Below are positions 14,504 through 25,900 of a DNA stretch of 64,000 bases, in pieces. A program made the position numbers and the translations under genes. Every line of letters begins with the position of its first letter. Within the stretch, counting starts at the first letter, position 1. Below the pieces are notes generated by a model, which was given only the letters and a program-made list of their open reading frames with translations, was not told where the DNA came from and searched no databases. This stretch comes from Mesaphorura yosii (taxonomy: Eukaryota; Arthropoda; Collembola; Poduromorpha; Tullbergiidae): positions 92,041-156,040 of the forward strand of contig WIXG01000186.1 of NCBI GenBank assembly GCA_009869945.1, written 5' to 3'.

Positions 14504-16661
14504 TTAGTGGTATCTTCCATGCTCGTACGGATTCATGGGGTACAGTTCAGGTAACTTTGCTGACGAGCACATCGTTCCATTGATAAATTTCTTCAGGTCC
14601 GATTTTCGTAGCCAACTTTGGCCGGGAATTTCCTTCACCAACTTATCACGGGTCTGTACAACAATGAACAATGATGCCTCGGTCAAAAGGAGTCAGTCCG
14701 AGTTTAGAAGAGTACATACTCGAGAACAGAAATGGTCCTAGACAATTTAACTCACACGTTCGACCTCCTCCATCACTCTGAGAAGGTTTTTCCCGGCTAA
14801 CTTTTCCATGTCGTGCTCAGTCCAATTCCCGCTTTCGTACAGTGCGGCAAACAAATTCGGGTAGTGGGACACGTCTTCAAGACCTTCTGGAGTCCTACGA
14901 CCAAATTAGCATTGAAACAATTGTAAACGAGATGTCATCTTTTTCCAGTTTGGTCACTTGCTTGTCGCTTCCATCGAAGTCGCTCCCAAGCCCAATGTTG
15001 TTGGCAGACATCATTTTCTTGAGATAGTCCAGTTGGGCTACGAAAATACACGGAGTTACTGGTTAGTCGTCATTTTGTGTATCACTGATAACAATATGGA
15101 CAAGAAAGTACCGACTACGTCGCTGATATTTGCCTTATTTTTCGGGTCGCAGTTCACGAGGGCCGGATAGAAGTTGACCATCACAACACCGCCAGTGTGG
15201 TTCTGAAATTGTCATTTGATGTTTTCTGTTTTCAAAGGTACCTCTTGTTCATTTGACTTGTCATTCATTCAGGATAATTGGCTCACCACCAGCTTCAGTA
15301 TCTCATCTGGCACGTTATGATGATTAAGACAAAGTGCCTTCGCATTTGAGTTTGAGAATATTACTGGAGCCTTCGAAGCTATCAGTACTGCCGTCATTGT
15401 CGCGATGGACGTGTGAGATAAGTCAATAATCATTCCAAGACGATTCATTTCTGTGACGACCTCCTGAAGAAGTCAGTCGGATCAGTCTAAATCAAGTATA
15501 TCGTGTCGAGATTCGCTTAGAGCCATTTTCTTACCTTGCCAAATGGGGACAGGGACATGCCCTCATCAACCGTTTTCAACCTGCTGGAACTGTCAACGAC
15601 TGCGGCGTCCGCCCTAAATCACATTCGAACTTCGAAGACCATCAGAACATTGTGGAAGACTCACCGCACTGAGCGAACTACGAGCTCACCAGGGATTGGA
15701 GCACTTTGCCTGTGTCAAACTCATGAACCGGACCCCCAATTCGTAGTACATTCTTAAAATTCCCAAACTCCAACTTATCGAGTGCCCGCCGCCCACTCCA
15801 ATCAAGCTGGCCAGTTTGTTGTTCTCGACCGCTTCTCTCACTTCTGTAAAAAAAAGTTTCCTAACTTCATACGGAACAAAAAAGGTTACGACCGACACGA
15901 GGACGAGGAAATACGTATTTGATTACCCTTCGCTGAAGTGGCCAACTGCATGTAATCACTGTAATTTGAAATTAGTCTCTTGATTACATCGATTTGTTCG
16001 AGTGTGATTTGAGTCGCGTCTTTGAACTGGGACGACTCGCAGTCGGATCGAGCGACCCAAACCTGAAGTCATAACGAGAGTAAAAGTTTCAGATGACCGC
16101 TATCAGTGAGGAATCCTGACTGACAGTATTTTATTTCATGTGCACCTGAGCTTTGACCTTCCCCGCCTTCAGTTTTACCAAGTCGGTTTGCGCGAAACGA
16201 GATCTGGACCATTCTGGAGGCCCGTCGGACAAGTTTGCTGAGAAGTTGAATCGTGTGAGGTCGTTCGCAGCAAGTTCCCGAACATTCATTGCAAAATCAT
16301 TATGCCTGGTGGTGCATGAAATCAACAGAACATTCGATTTCTCAATAAAGACTTGATTTTCAACAGTTTCTGCTTACCCGTCAAAGAGAATTATTTCGGC
16401 CAGCAGCTTCTCAGCCTTTTGCAGTGGGGAATCGTTATTCCTCGTTGTGAAATGCACAGTGAGCCCAATCACAAGGGTCAATGCTGATACGCTGAAGACA
16501 ACGATGCCAATGAGCTTCAGCAGAGGATTTCCTAAAGAATTAATGAAAAATGAATATGATACACAGCACAGAGTAAAATTATGTCGGATAATTAAGTTAG
16601 CTTTATTACTTTGAAGTTGATAGGAGCACGTGTGCACAGAGCAGTCTCTCCACAATGACAT
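14504..16661 (-). CDS. Membrane dipeptidase-like protein, predicted catalytically inactive
   Basis: Homologue of renal/membrane dipeptidase (peptidase family M19), 455 aa. Exons (5' to 3'): 16661-16610, 16531-16378, 16305-16146, 16062-15927, 15843-15690, 15613-15535, 15463-15287, 15202-15112, 15037-14962, 14894-14756, 14653-14504. A short N-tail is followed by one TM helix (type II anchor), then the M19 barrel. It keeps DGHND, DLSH and GSDFDG but loses key residues: the bridging-zinc Glu of EGGHS is Gly (GGGHS), the His of LTHS is Gln with one extra residue, the zinc His of FSHSSA is Asn, and the substrate Arg of HHRNVPD is His. The intact copy at 20.3-22.9 kb has all of these. The frame is open throughout, so I infer a retained pseudoenzyme rather than a dead gene. 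One intron uses a GC donor. The first exon is less certain than the rest. Confidence 0.85.
14895..14961 (-). other. GC-AG intron in the dipeptidase-like gene
   Basis: The only splice that keeps the M19 frame between the SDFDGSDK and TPEGLEDV segments uses donor AA|GCAAGT. The paralogue at 20.3-22.9 kb has an intron at the same codon and phase with an ordinary GT donor, which supports the reading. Confidence 0.75.
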
Positions 16662-16993
16662 GATTTCCTATCCAAAATGCGCCGAAAAAACTTCTCTCGT
16701 GACTTATTACATTTTTATTTTAGTGACACTCTCTTTGTGAATCAATGTATGGTTCATGTGCAATAATGAAACAGATCAGCTCAGAATGTCGAAGAGCTTT
16801 ACATGAATCTCGCTAGCATCCATCCATTGATTTGCGTTTTGCCTCAATTAATTTGACCTTGCTCCTGTTCTGGCGTTCTGGTGATTGCGTCACTCAGTGC
16901 AGGCATGATTTAATAAGAACTGCAAATGTCAAGAAAATAACGAAACTTTGTCTGGTGCGTTTTCCAAGGAATTCTTGATTAGTACGTCATGAT

Positions 16994-19755
16994 TTATTGA
17001 AACATGAATACTGCAACAGTTAAAGCCGCAACAAAATTGAGGCTGCAACCGAGGAAAAAGGTGCCGTCGGACACCGAATCCGGTTGTTTTGTCCTGTACT
17101 CTCTTGGCGAACAGTATCCATTCATGATAGGTTGGGCGGGCAGACCTCTCCTGGTAACAGATGCAAGGTAATTACGAAATGGAAGTCGGTCGTCTTAATG
17201 ATCTTAATTAAAGTAGTAAGGAGTATTGCAATTTTTACCAAAGCATGCGACAGCGTTGCTCGTCGAGTCTCCACATCGCGTCATCCGTTGTACTGGAATT
17301 CATTTTACTCCAAAGCCTTTCAGCAACTGCGTTCACGAAAGGGAAGAAGCGAGGTACGACGTTTGTGTTGTCAACGAATTCACTCCAAATTGCTGCCTCG
17401 CCTCCAAGTATCAACTGGATCTGATCCTCTGGGAGTTCTGAATGCAATTCTAAATAAAATACATAAAATGAAGCCTACATGTCTCACTGGCACTAACATT
17501 GCAGAAGTAACACACCTTCTTCGAGGCTCAGTACCGGATCACACTCGTAGTACTCTCTCCACGTTGGACCATAGTTTATGTAATTCAAATACCAACAGGA
17601 GGAAAGCAATACATTGTGACCCAAATCTAGAGCTTTCTAAGGAAAATAGGCACAGACATGGCGAAGCTAAATTACTGAAACTGAAACTGGAGGCTTTTTG
17701 TAAAATTATCCTAGCAGTGGTACCTTAAAATAGTATTGCCATCCATCCGACTTCCAAACCTGAACAACTACATCCTGATCGAGCTGAAAATTAGAAGAGA
17801 TAGAGATAATGTCAGCGCTCTGAGCTGCATGCTGTTGTAATGGTACTGAGTCATATAATGCGCTAAATTCATATGATACCTCAACTCCATAATCCAGCGG
17901 ATCTTGCCATACAATTCGCTTCGCTCCGAGACCCTTCACCATTTCCAAGTGGATATCGCTGTAGTGCTTTAACACTTGTGAATAATTCTCGTAGCCATGC
18001 ACCTCCATGAAGGCAGCTATTTCCGGTGATGACTCCCAGCAATAGTAGTAAACCTGCGGGAGAAAAAAGCAGTGTCAACTTTAGTATCAGCGGATCAAGG
18101 AAGGAACAACTCACTTGGAACATTTTGCCGGAAACAATTTACTTGAAACGATTTGCCGAGAACGAATCTCTTGGAATAATTCTCTGGAGACAATTTAATT
18201 CGAATATCTCTCTGGAAACAATAATTTCCTCGGAACAATCCTCTACAGATAAAGCTTGTTCTAACTTTGGAAGAATTAATACCTTATAAGACATTGCTTG
18301 ATAGAAAACTCGGGGGTTCTAGACTTCGAGTCTGTAAGGGTATTATCACTTCCCTGGTTCTAACTGTACAGATTACAGATCCGAACTATTGAACAAACCT
18401 CATCCATTCCAAGATGCAAATACTCGTCCTTTATCACGTCGTTGACAATTTCGGAAAACAAGTCTTTCATAAACTCGTACGTGAAATTTTCCATTGGGTT
18501 CAATATTTCGTACGGTCCATGCCCGATGTAGTCCGGAGGCGGGCCGTAGTTTGGTGTCCCAGGCTTCCCCTCTTCTCCGTAGCATGGAGTCAGCAATTCT
18601 GGAGGCATACAAAAGCTGGATACGTTAGCCAACAGGATTTAAGTCGAAAGTATTGATTTCTGTCTTTCTACCTGGAAATGCTGCTCCAAACGCGAGTGTG
18701 TGGCCGGGTGTGTCGAATTCCAAAATGACACGGATGCCTCGCACTCTCGCTTCTTCAATAATATATTGAATAGTGCTTGGAGAGTATTCCAATTCGCCCG
18801 GAATGTAGGCAGCCTACAAATGGAAAAACTTGCTTCGATGGGGCGAAAGAATTCAGTATAACAAGTTCAGTAAATCCGAACCTTCTCGGAAAGCGTCGGG
18901 AATTTCGTAGACACGAATGGAAAGCTCTGGTCGTCAATTATGTGCCAGTGCAGAACGTTTAATTTGTTGTAGCTCATTCCGTCTAGGATCTGCAGAATGA
19001 CATCTGGAGCTAGGAAATGTCTGGCTGTGTCAATCATCAGGCCTCGGTGAGGAAATCGAGGCCAATCTGAGACATGAGTCACGTTCACGTAGTAGTGCAT
19101 CGCTTCAGCTTCCGGGCGTTTCCTCCAAAGGAGCTGGCTAAAAGTTTCAAGCCCGCGCAACGCTCCCCACACGCTGTGCGCAGAAATTTCTGCTTTCGGA
19201 TCGCCATTGTTGTCAATTGAGACGGATACATTATCTGAAGAGCAAAAATGCCTGATTTCAACCTGTAGAATAGTCTGGCTTGGGAGTAACTACTCACAAC
19301 GCTCATCGCTGTCCAGAGTCGGGTAAGAATTGCACTGATGATTCTGGGAGTCAGCGGGAATAGTAATTTCCACGCTGGACAGCACGGGCAGGCTCGCGTC
19401 TGGCACTACTTTGTCATGCAGAAGCTGGGTCATGCGATAGCGACTCCCAATTGCGAATGTCAACGGCTTGCAGTCACCAACGCTCACTTTGTACTGAAAA
19501 TTGTCTGGCGAATCAATCGCAATCAATTGCTCCGTCGAGATTTGTAACTGTGGCAGTGGCCAGAGACTTCCTGGTGGAGATGGACTCCCCTAGGGCGAGA
19601 ATATTGAGTTCAAATTACGGGACTCACAAGCGGCAAACAACTAACATGCTTACCGGCAGCGGAACTCTCGTCGCGAGTGGAAACAGATATCCGAATGCCC
19701 CTTTGTACAGAATCAATTGATAAATTACAACTGCGAACCAAGCGCGAACCTCCAT
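16994..19755 (-). CDS. Beta-N-acetylhexosaminidase (GH20), possibly GPI-anchored
   Basis: Glycoside hydrolase family 20 enzyme of 603 aa that removes terminal beta-GlcNAc/GalNAc from glycans. Exons (5' to 3'): 19755-19654, 19589-19298, 19234-18882, 18813-18672, 18598-18399, 18053-17880, 17783-17724, 17636-17516, 17449-17239, 17150-16994. It has a signal peptide, the GH20b N-terminal domain, then the barrel: [13 protein letters not shown] (substrate Arg), [20 protein letters not shown], catalytic Asp-Glu in [17 protein letters not shown] and [15 protein letters not shown]. The usual HxGGDE is changed to HLGMDE next to the catalytic pair. The last about 20 residues are hydrophobic and end at the stop, which suggests a GPI signal or C-terminal membrane tail, unlike lysosomal HEXA/HEXB. 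It lies between two dipeptidase paralogues on the same strand. The family is certain; subfamily and location are inferred. Confidence 0.93.
18098..18245. repeat. Degenerate short tandem repeat inside a hexosaminidase intron
   Basis: About nine imperfect copies of a 13-20 bp unit of the form GGAAACAATTT-n-CTT follow one another, for example at the 18120s, 18130s, 18170s and 18210s. They fill much of the 345-bp intron 18054-18398. No coding potential is seen. Confidence 0.6.
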
Positions 19756-19789
19756 TTTGACGAAAGAGCCGTGAGCCTTGTTGGGTTTA

Positions 19790-19980
19790 AAATCACAGCC
19801 TATCGAGCCTAATTTTAACTGCGAGGGAGCCTGTCGCTAGCCTCAAAACCTAACGAGCCTAATTTGAACTGTGAGGGAGCCTGTTGTGAGCTCCAGAGCC
19901 TAGCGAGCCTAAATTAAATGTGGAAGGAGCCTCCAGAACCCAACGAGCCTGATCGGAACGAGCAATGAGCCTGAGCCTGA
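19790..19980. repeat. 50-bp tandem repeat rich in GAGCCT, upstream of the hexosaminidase
   Basis: The landmark CGAGCCT recurs at 19804, 19854, 19904 and 19944, giving two exact 50-bp steps and one 40-bp step. Each unit also contains GGGAGCCTGT or a close variant, so GAGCCT/TAGCCT hexamers are dense. The array ends about 35 bp upstream of the first coding exon of the hexosaminidase (19755, minus strand), so it lies in its promoter or 5' untranslated region. Confidence 0.85.
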
Positions 19981-20204
19981 ATCTTTGCGTGGAACCAATT
20001 CAGTTGTGGAGTACATGGACTCACTATGTACACTCCAAATCCCTTATCATTTGGCTTTGGCTTCTGCAAAGCGCAAATCGTAGTCAATAATGACATTAAT
20101 CACTGTCAAGTGTTTCACGTTCTCAATTGGTCTTATCAGCTTGATAATCCTAATTCGACATGTGCAATTGAGCTTGAGCTGGGACCCGAGCCCTACTCGC
20201 TCCA

Positions 20205-20212
20205 TTTATAAA
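20205..20212. promoter_or_regulatory. Possible TATA box for the hexosaminidase gene
   Basis: A palindromic TTTATAAA sits about 450 bp upstream of the hexosaminidase start codon on the minus strand. If it is used, transcription would begin near 20.18 kb and the 50-bp repeat array would be in the transcript. This rests on the motif alone. Confidence 0.25.
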
Positions 20213-20276
20213 GGTCTCGGATTACTTTGGTGCGAATTTTCTCTAAGCTGATGAGATTCAGATTAATAAGTATAGA

Positions 20277-20282
20277 TTTATT
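20277..20282 (-). promoter_or_regulatory. Poly(A) signal, dipeptidase gene
   Basis: AATAAA on the minus strand (TTTATT on plus) about 55 bp after the stop codon of the downstream-facing dipeptidase gene. Confidence 0.6.
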
Positions 20283-20337
20283 GTCGTTGTTTCAGTCATG
20301 GTCATGGTCGCAAAATAACACACTATTAAAGCATAAT

Positions 20338-22903
20338 TTACAGCTCTTCAAAATCATCCGAGATGGTGCTCCTTCGCCTCCGAATCGCATCCTTATCAAC
20401 TTCATCGTCTTTGTACTTTCCTGTGAGGCACGTCAGATTGACTTTCTTCTCGACTAATTCTGCCCGTGTCAGCGAGTCTTGCTTGGGGTCAGCTTCTGCT
20501 GTTTGAAGCTCGTCTCGTACTCGCTCCACGTCCTTAAACACCCTCAGAATGTTGCGTCCAGCCAGCTTTTCCAGGTCTTCTTCGCTCCAACCGGTATTGT
20601 AAAGAGCGGCGAAGAGGTCAGGGTATTTTGAGACGTCTTCTAGACCAGTCGGGACTCTGTGCAGAGTTACGTTAATTAGCAACATAATTAAGTGAAGTGA
20701 AGATTAATTAGGGTTTACGAACTTGTCAACACCGTCGTAGTCACCACCAATCTACAAATTGAAAAACAAGTAACCTTTAGAATCTTTGCACGTAAACCAG
20801 AATTTACTTATGAAGTCAACGGCGACTTACCCCAATGTGGTCTGGTCCAGTAATTGAACGAATATGTTCAATATGCGCTGCGTAATTATAATTAAGAAAG
20901 GCATTCGCATTATTTCTTTCACCATACAAGCCTACATAGAAGTTTTGATTCAAGAGATTTCGGAGTCGGACTTACCAACCACATCGCTCAGCGTCGCAGG
21001 AGACGAGTCACTTGGGTTGCACTTGATGAAATTTGAGTAAAAGTTGACCATGATGATGGAATTCTTCTCTTTCTGGAATAAATCACATAAATACGATGTG
21101 GGTACGATCTGTCATCGAATCTCTGCACATATGCTTCATAAATTAATTTTGCTCATACCGTGAGCCGAAGCACATCATCTGGCACGTTGCGGTGATGGTT
21201 ACAAATGCTTTTAGCCGAAGAATGGGAAAAGATTACTGGAGCTTTTGAGCGATGGAGTGCGGCTCTCATCGTGGCTTCTGACACATGTGAGATGTCAACC
21301 ATCATGCCAAGCCGGTTCATCTCGTCGACAACAGCCTGCAAAGTTTCAAATCGATCCATGATTCCATTCCTTCCTGCAGTGCAGATTTTACGATTAATCC
21401 TCGCTTGACTGGCGTACTTACCAATCCGAACTCCGAAAGCCCATTATTTTCAGGATCAATGGTGGGATTTGGGGCGTCGACGGGTGAGCTGTCAGCCCTT
21501 TGGTAAAAGACAGTAAAATGTAACAAATTTAAAATCTAATCTGACACCTTTCGACACTAATCATCATTTTTACTAACCACGGAGTGTTGCAGCTGTGAGT
21601 CAACGTCATGTATCTGGCACCCAGTTCATAAAGCATTCGCAAAACACCGAAACTCGACTGGATAGAGTGCCCACCTTCGACAGCGACCAGACTCGCGATT
21701 TTACCTTTGCTGATGGCATCTTCGATGTCTAAAATACAAATCAACCGTGCAAAGATCAAGCACCCATGCGAAATAGCAAATTGACTATTTTGTGTTATTC
21801 AATCCATTGCCGAACCTGCTGCACTCGTAGCAAACTGCAAATCCTCGCTGTAATTTGCTGCCAGACGCTTGATGACATCAATCTGTTCAATCGTCTGTTC
21901 CACGCTGTCTTTGTACTGGCTCGTGCAAGAAGTGTACGCAACCCAAAACTGTAAACAAGGAAGCCAATTCAATGACGTGATGTCTGCCAGCATTAGAAAA
22001 AATTGCGTTGTGGAATTTGAACAATTAATTTCAGTTCGAGAAGCTGAAAAACACGAATTCTGGAAATTACGAAATGACTCAATACATTTTGATAACATTG
22101 TTTGCTGATTTTGACACGTGAATACGAGAAGTCGTGAACTTTCCACTTGAGACATGCCGCTGTCGCGTGCTGTACCGTCATGTCGCTTTATCTTTTATTG
22201 AAGAATGCGAGCGCAGAACAATTACGGCTGTCAGATAATGACGCGAGTGAATAATGATGTCGACAGTCTCGCAGAATAATAAATATGTGCGAAGTGCAAA
22301 AGTGCAAAAATTTGTGAGAAGTCACGTTCTGGACATTTAAAAGTCAGGCTGACGTTGACTATCAACATGGAAAAATAATTGAAGGAAATTACGCAAAGTG
22401 ATAAATTCTCATTCTTAGAAATAAATTCTTACCTGAGCTCCCACGCGCCCGGCTCGCAATCTTGGAATATCCGTATGCGACGATGTGTTGTTTCCCCAAA
22501 GATCCACCTCTCTCAAGTCTGATGAAAAATCGACCTTTCGCAAATCGTTGTGGACAAGATTTCGCAAATTCCACGGGAAATCGTTGTGCCTGCCAAAAGA
22601 TCATAATTTATACAGGTTTCTGACAAATCTGCTAACTGCTTGTTATTTGCATATGAAAATGCATTACCCGTCAATGACAGGCATTTTCTCCAACACCTTT
22701 AAGGCCATTTGCGCAGCTGAAATGGGCTCATCAGATCCCCGCGTGGTTACGACGATCACGGCAATTGCACCGGCCACGAGGAGTGCGATCGTGCCTCCGA
22801 TGAGCAAAATTCGGTTTCCTGAAACCGTTAACAATAATTGTTATCATGCTTACGAGACATGAAACATTGCGTCCAAGAAATTCTTACGTTTTGCAGGCTC
22901 CAT
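20338..22903 (-). CDS. Membrane dipeptidase (M19), intact active site
   Basis: Zinc dipeptidase of 450 aa; family members cleave dipeptides and cysteinyl conjugates such as leukotriene D4 at the cell surface. Exons (5' to 3'): 22903-22888, 22818-22668, 22589-22433, 21948-21816, 21728-21578, 21497-21422, 21335-21159, 21072-20976, 20877-20831, 20751-20723, 20656-20338. A five-residue start exon leads into a TM helix ([21 protein letters not shown]), then [47 protein letters not shown] and GGDYDG: all zinc and substrate residues of the family are present. The N-terminal helix suggests a type II anchor; the charged C-terminus (ending DDFEEL) has no GPI signal, unlike mammalian DPEP1. Intron positions match the inactive paralogue at 14.5 kb except for one extra intron: its 47 and 29 nt exons equal the paralogue's 76 nt exon. 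Confidence 0.95.
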
Positions 22904-25900
22904 TTTGACGAATCGTCGACTGGCAATGGCAAACGTTCTGAATTGACTAGAATGAACTAAACGAGATTATCTCGACGGCTAATCAGTTAATTACTACTTC
23001 AAGCTCGCTCAGACGCTTGAAGCGTTAAATTATTTGGAATGCAAATGCGCCGAAGAGCCAAGAAGACTGAATCACGTTGTCAAAAATGATAATGGGAGAT
23101 TAAACACTTTAATGACGCTCCATGCAAGCTGCATCAATAACAATAGTATTATGTACATCAACACGAAGCCAGCGAGCTGTATTTAAGTATTGTTCTGTAC
23201 TGCGACGTGACAATGACAATCAGTGTCAACTGAACTGATTATTTCTGGACTTCGCTTTCGTTTGTATGTAAAAACCACAGCAGACACAATCGAAAATCAC
23301 AGCCAGGCACAATGGAACATATAAAACGTGATTTCCCTGCTCGTGAACAAACGCTGAGACCGACACACGAGATGACTGAGAGGATGACACCACTGCTAAC
23401 GTGCACGTGATTAAAAGTCGAAGGTTGACGCTGCGTGAATTCCAATTATTCCAAACAATGGTCCACTAAATTTGTACACAATTGGCATTGGCCAATGTGA
23501 TCAATGTCTAATGTAATTTGCACTTTGTGTAGGTGAATTCTAGTGAATGACTGTGTGAACTCGTGAACGAGCGCGTCCTTCGATTAACGCAGCGTTCTCA
23601 GTTCTCGTTAAGTTTGCATTTTATATTAGCGAACAAACAAAATACTTTCGATGATTGCGTATTGGCAGTGGCAGCGGCGACGGTGCTATAGTTAAGTGAA
23701 CTGTTGCAAATCCTAAACTTAGGCATGCAACTGAATGATTATGCAATGCTTAAATGCTTTGGTGTCTTGAGAAAAATGAAAGGGTGTGCTTGAATTAATT
23801 GACAACCGGCAGGCAGACAGGTGAACTGAATAATTATTGCGTAAACTGGCGTGCACCCACATTAATTCAAGACTTTTAATAGAATTGCGCCCAATACGGC
23901 ATAAGACATAACTACAGTGGTCATAATGATGGTTATTCTGAGCATAATTTCGTAAAACTACGCGTTATAGTAGCTTCTTGTCTTGTCCGTCTGGTAAGGA
24001 GATATTGTATTGGTATTGGTACTAAGCGCACACTGCTGTTGCATTTTTTTAGTTCTGAGTGAGACGATTCCCAAGCCGGTCATGTGGTGAGCTTGGTTTC
24101 AGTGACTTCGCTGGAGCTTTGAGACGTGGAACTTGATAAGGAAAGGGAATCTGGCATGGATAAAGGTCAATCCTAATAGGTCTCATCGGGAAGAAAATAC
24201 TTGATTCTACGAACACGAACGAACGAGAGATGTTGTGCAACTCGTGAACTGTGAGCCGGCAGTCTCACACTTATGCAATTGCTTCGCATCTCGCAAGTAT
24301 TTTGGACCTTTACAGAAGCTGGAGCTGTAAACAACAAACAGGTGCAGCTGCGCGACTGCGACAGCCACGCATTTTGCCAATAAAAACTTCAAGCTCAAGA
24401 TTTATCCCTTTTTAATGACCACATTTCTATATAATTCAGTGTAAAATTGACTAAAAAGGCAGCCAGTGCAATTTGTCATAATTTGGAATCGTTTAAACTC
24501 ATCCCAATTCATTGAACTCATGATTTACTCTCGCTTAAACTCAAATTAAGCGCGGTTCGTCCTCCTTTTGAAAAATTCCATGTGCGGACGATTCGATCGG
24601 TCCATTAACGACAAACATAAAAATACTTTATATTGGTGCTTTTATAAAATGCATTTAATTTGGCTCATTTAATACGATCCACCTCCACAAGTACATAAAT
24701 TTGCGGTTATTATGAAGGAGGTCTCCAGAATTTGCTTTATCTTTCAAGGTTATTGCACATTGGGAATTGTGATACACCTTCTCAAGTATTTATAGACTAG
24801 ATTGCGAGCACAAAGAGTTCGTTGTCCCAGCCTTGCATTGTTTTAGTTTCAGGAAGGACAACACCTTTCTGCACACGGTCATCATTGAGTTCAGTTCGAG
24901 TGATGCAGTATTTGGGATATGGGCATGTACTCTGAATTGTGAATACGTAAATCTCATGTGGCTTTATCCAAGCTTTGCTTTTGCTCTTGACGCGGATTCG
25001 ATTTGCGTGGACATCAGTCGTCAGCGGGGATTTATTTTATATCCTGATCTCCAATTCTAATTCGTTTTCCATGCGCATGAAATCCACACACTTGTTGAAA
25101 ACTTAAGCTTTCCCACAAAAGTAGACGTTTTATGATCCTGTTTCGCATTTACTTGACCAGCTTGACGTGCTCTGCTTGAAATGAGAGTCGAGCCTGCCTT
25201 CTGTCGCTCGTTGTCGTTAATACGAGTATTAGCAAAATTACAAATTACACATTATTTGACGCAAGATCCTTATTCAGAGTGCTCACGCATAAAAACACTT
25301 GTCCGCTGCGTCTAGATTTGTAAGTAGCCTTTTTTGGCGACGGACGGACGATCAACTTGTATTTATATTGTCACTGTCACATTCCCTGTCGAGTTTATGC
25401 AACTGCCAGCAATCTGAAAGCAAAACCGGCTACACAGAATGGGCAGAATGAGATTGGAGCATTTGTTATGTAATCTGTTATAAAATGACACCATGTAATG
25501 GATCTTCCCTTTTGCTCCTTGCTGGACATTTTATCAACGCATCTTTAGTCTCTGGAATTGATGAACAACTCTTCAGGCTTTAATTGACCATTCTTTCCTC
25601 GTATTTCGCAAATTCCCCACCCAATACGAATCTTTCACGTTTACGCCTTAGACTTGATAACTGCTGTGAAAGATTGGATTAAATCTGCATGCCATTGTGA
25701 ATTATTCAGGCACGACCCCTAAAATACAAGAAAAAAGACAAGAAATGCATGTGAAGTACGAGATGATCTGATTTGGAGGACCGTTCCTTTGTTCGAGCAA
25801 TTGAGCACGTGTCAACTGTCAAGAACACGCAGCACTGCTAATTTGAGCTAACAAGATTTGACGTGACAGCTGACTCAAAAAAAATTCGACTTTTATCAAA

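Noticed and set aside
18599-18671. Apparent frameshift in the hexosaminidase at the first acceptor after the EFDTPGHT exon (18616)
   Set aside because: Using the next acceptor (CCTCCAG, exon starting 18598) restores the frame exactly and gives ELLTPCYG, as in the family.
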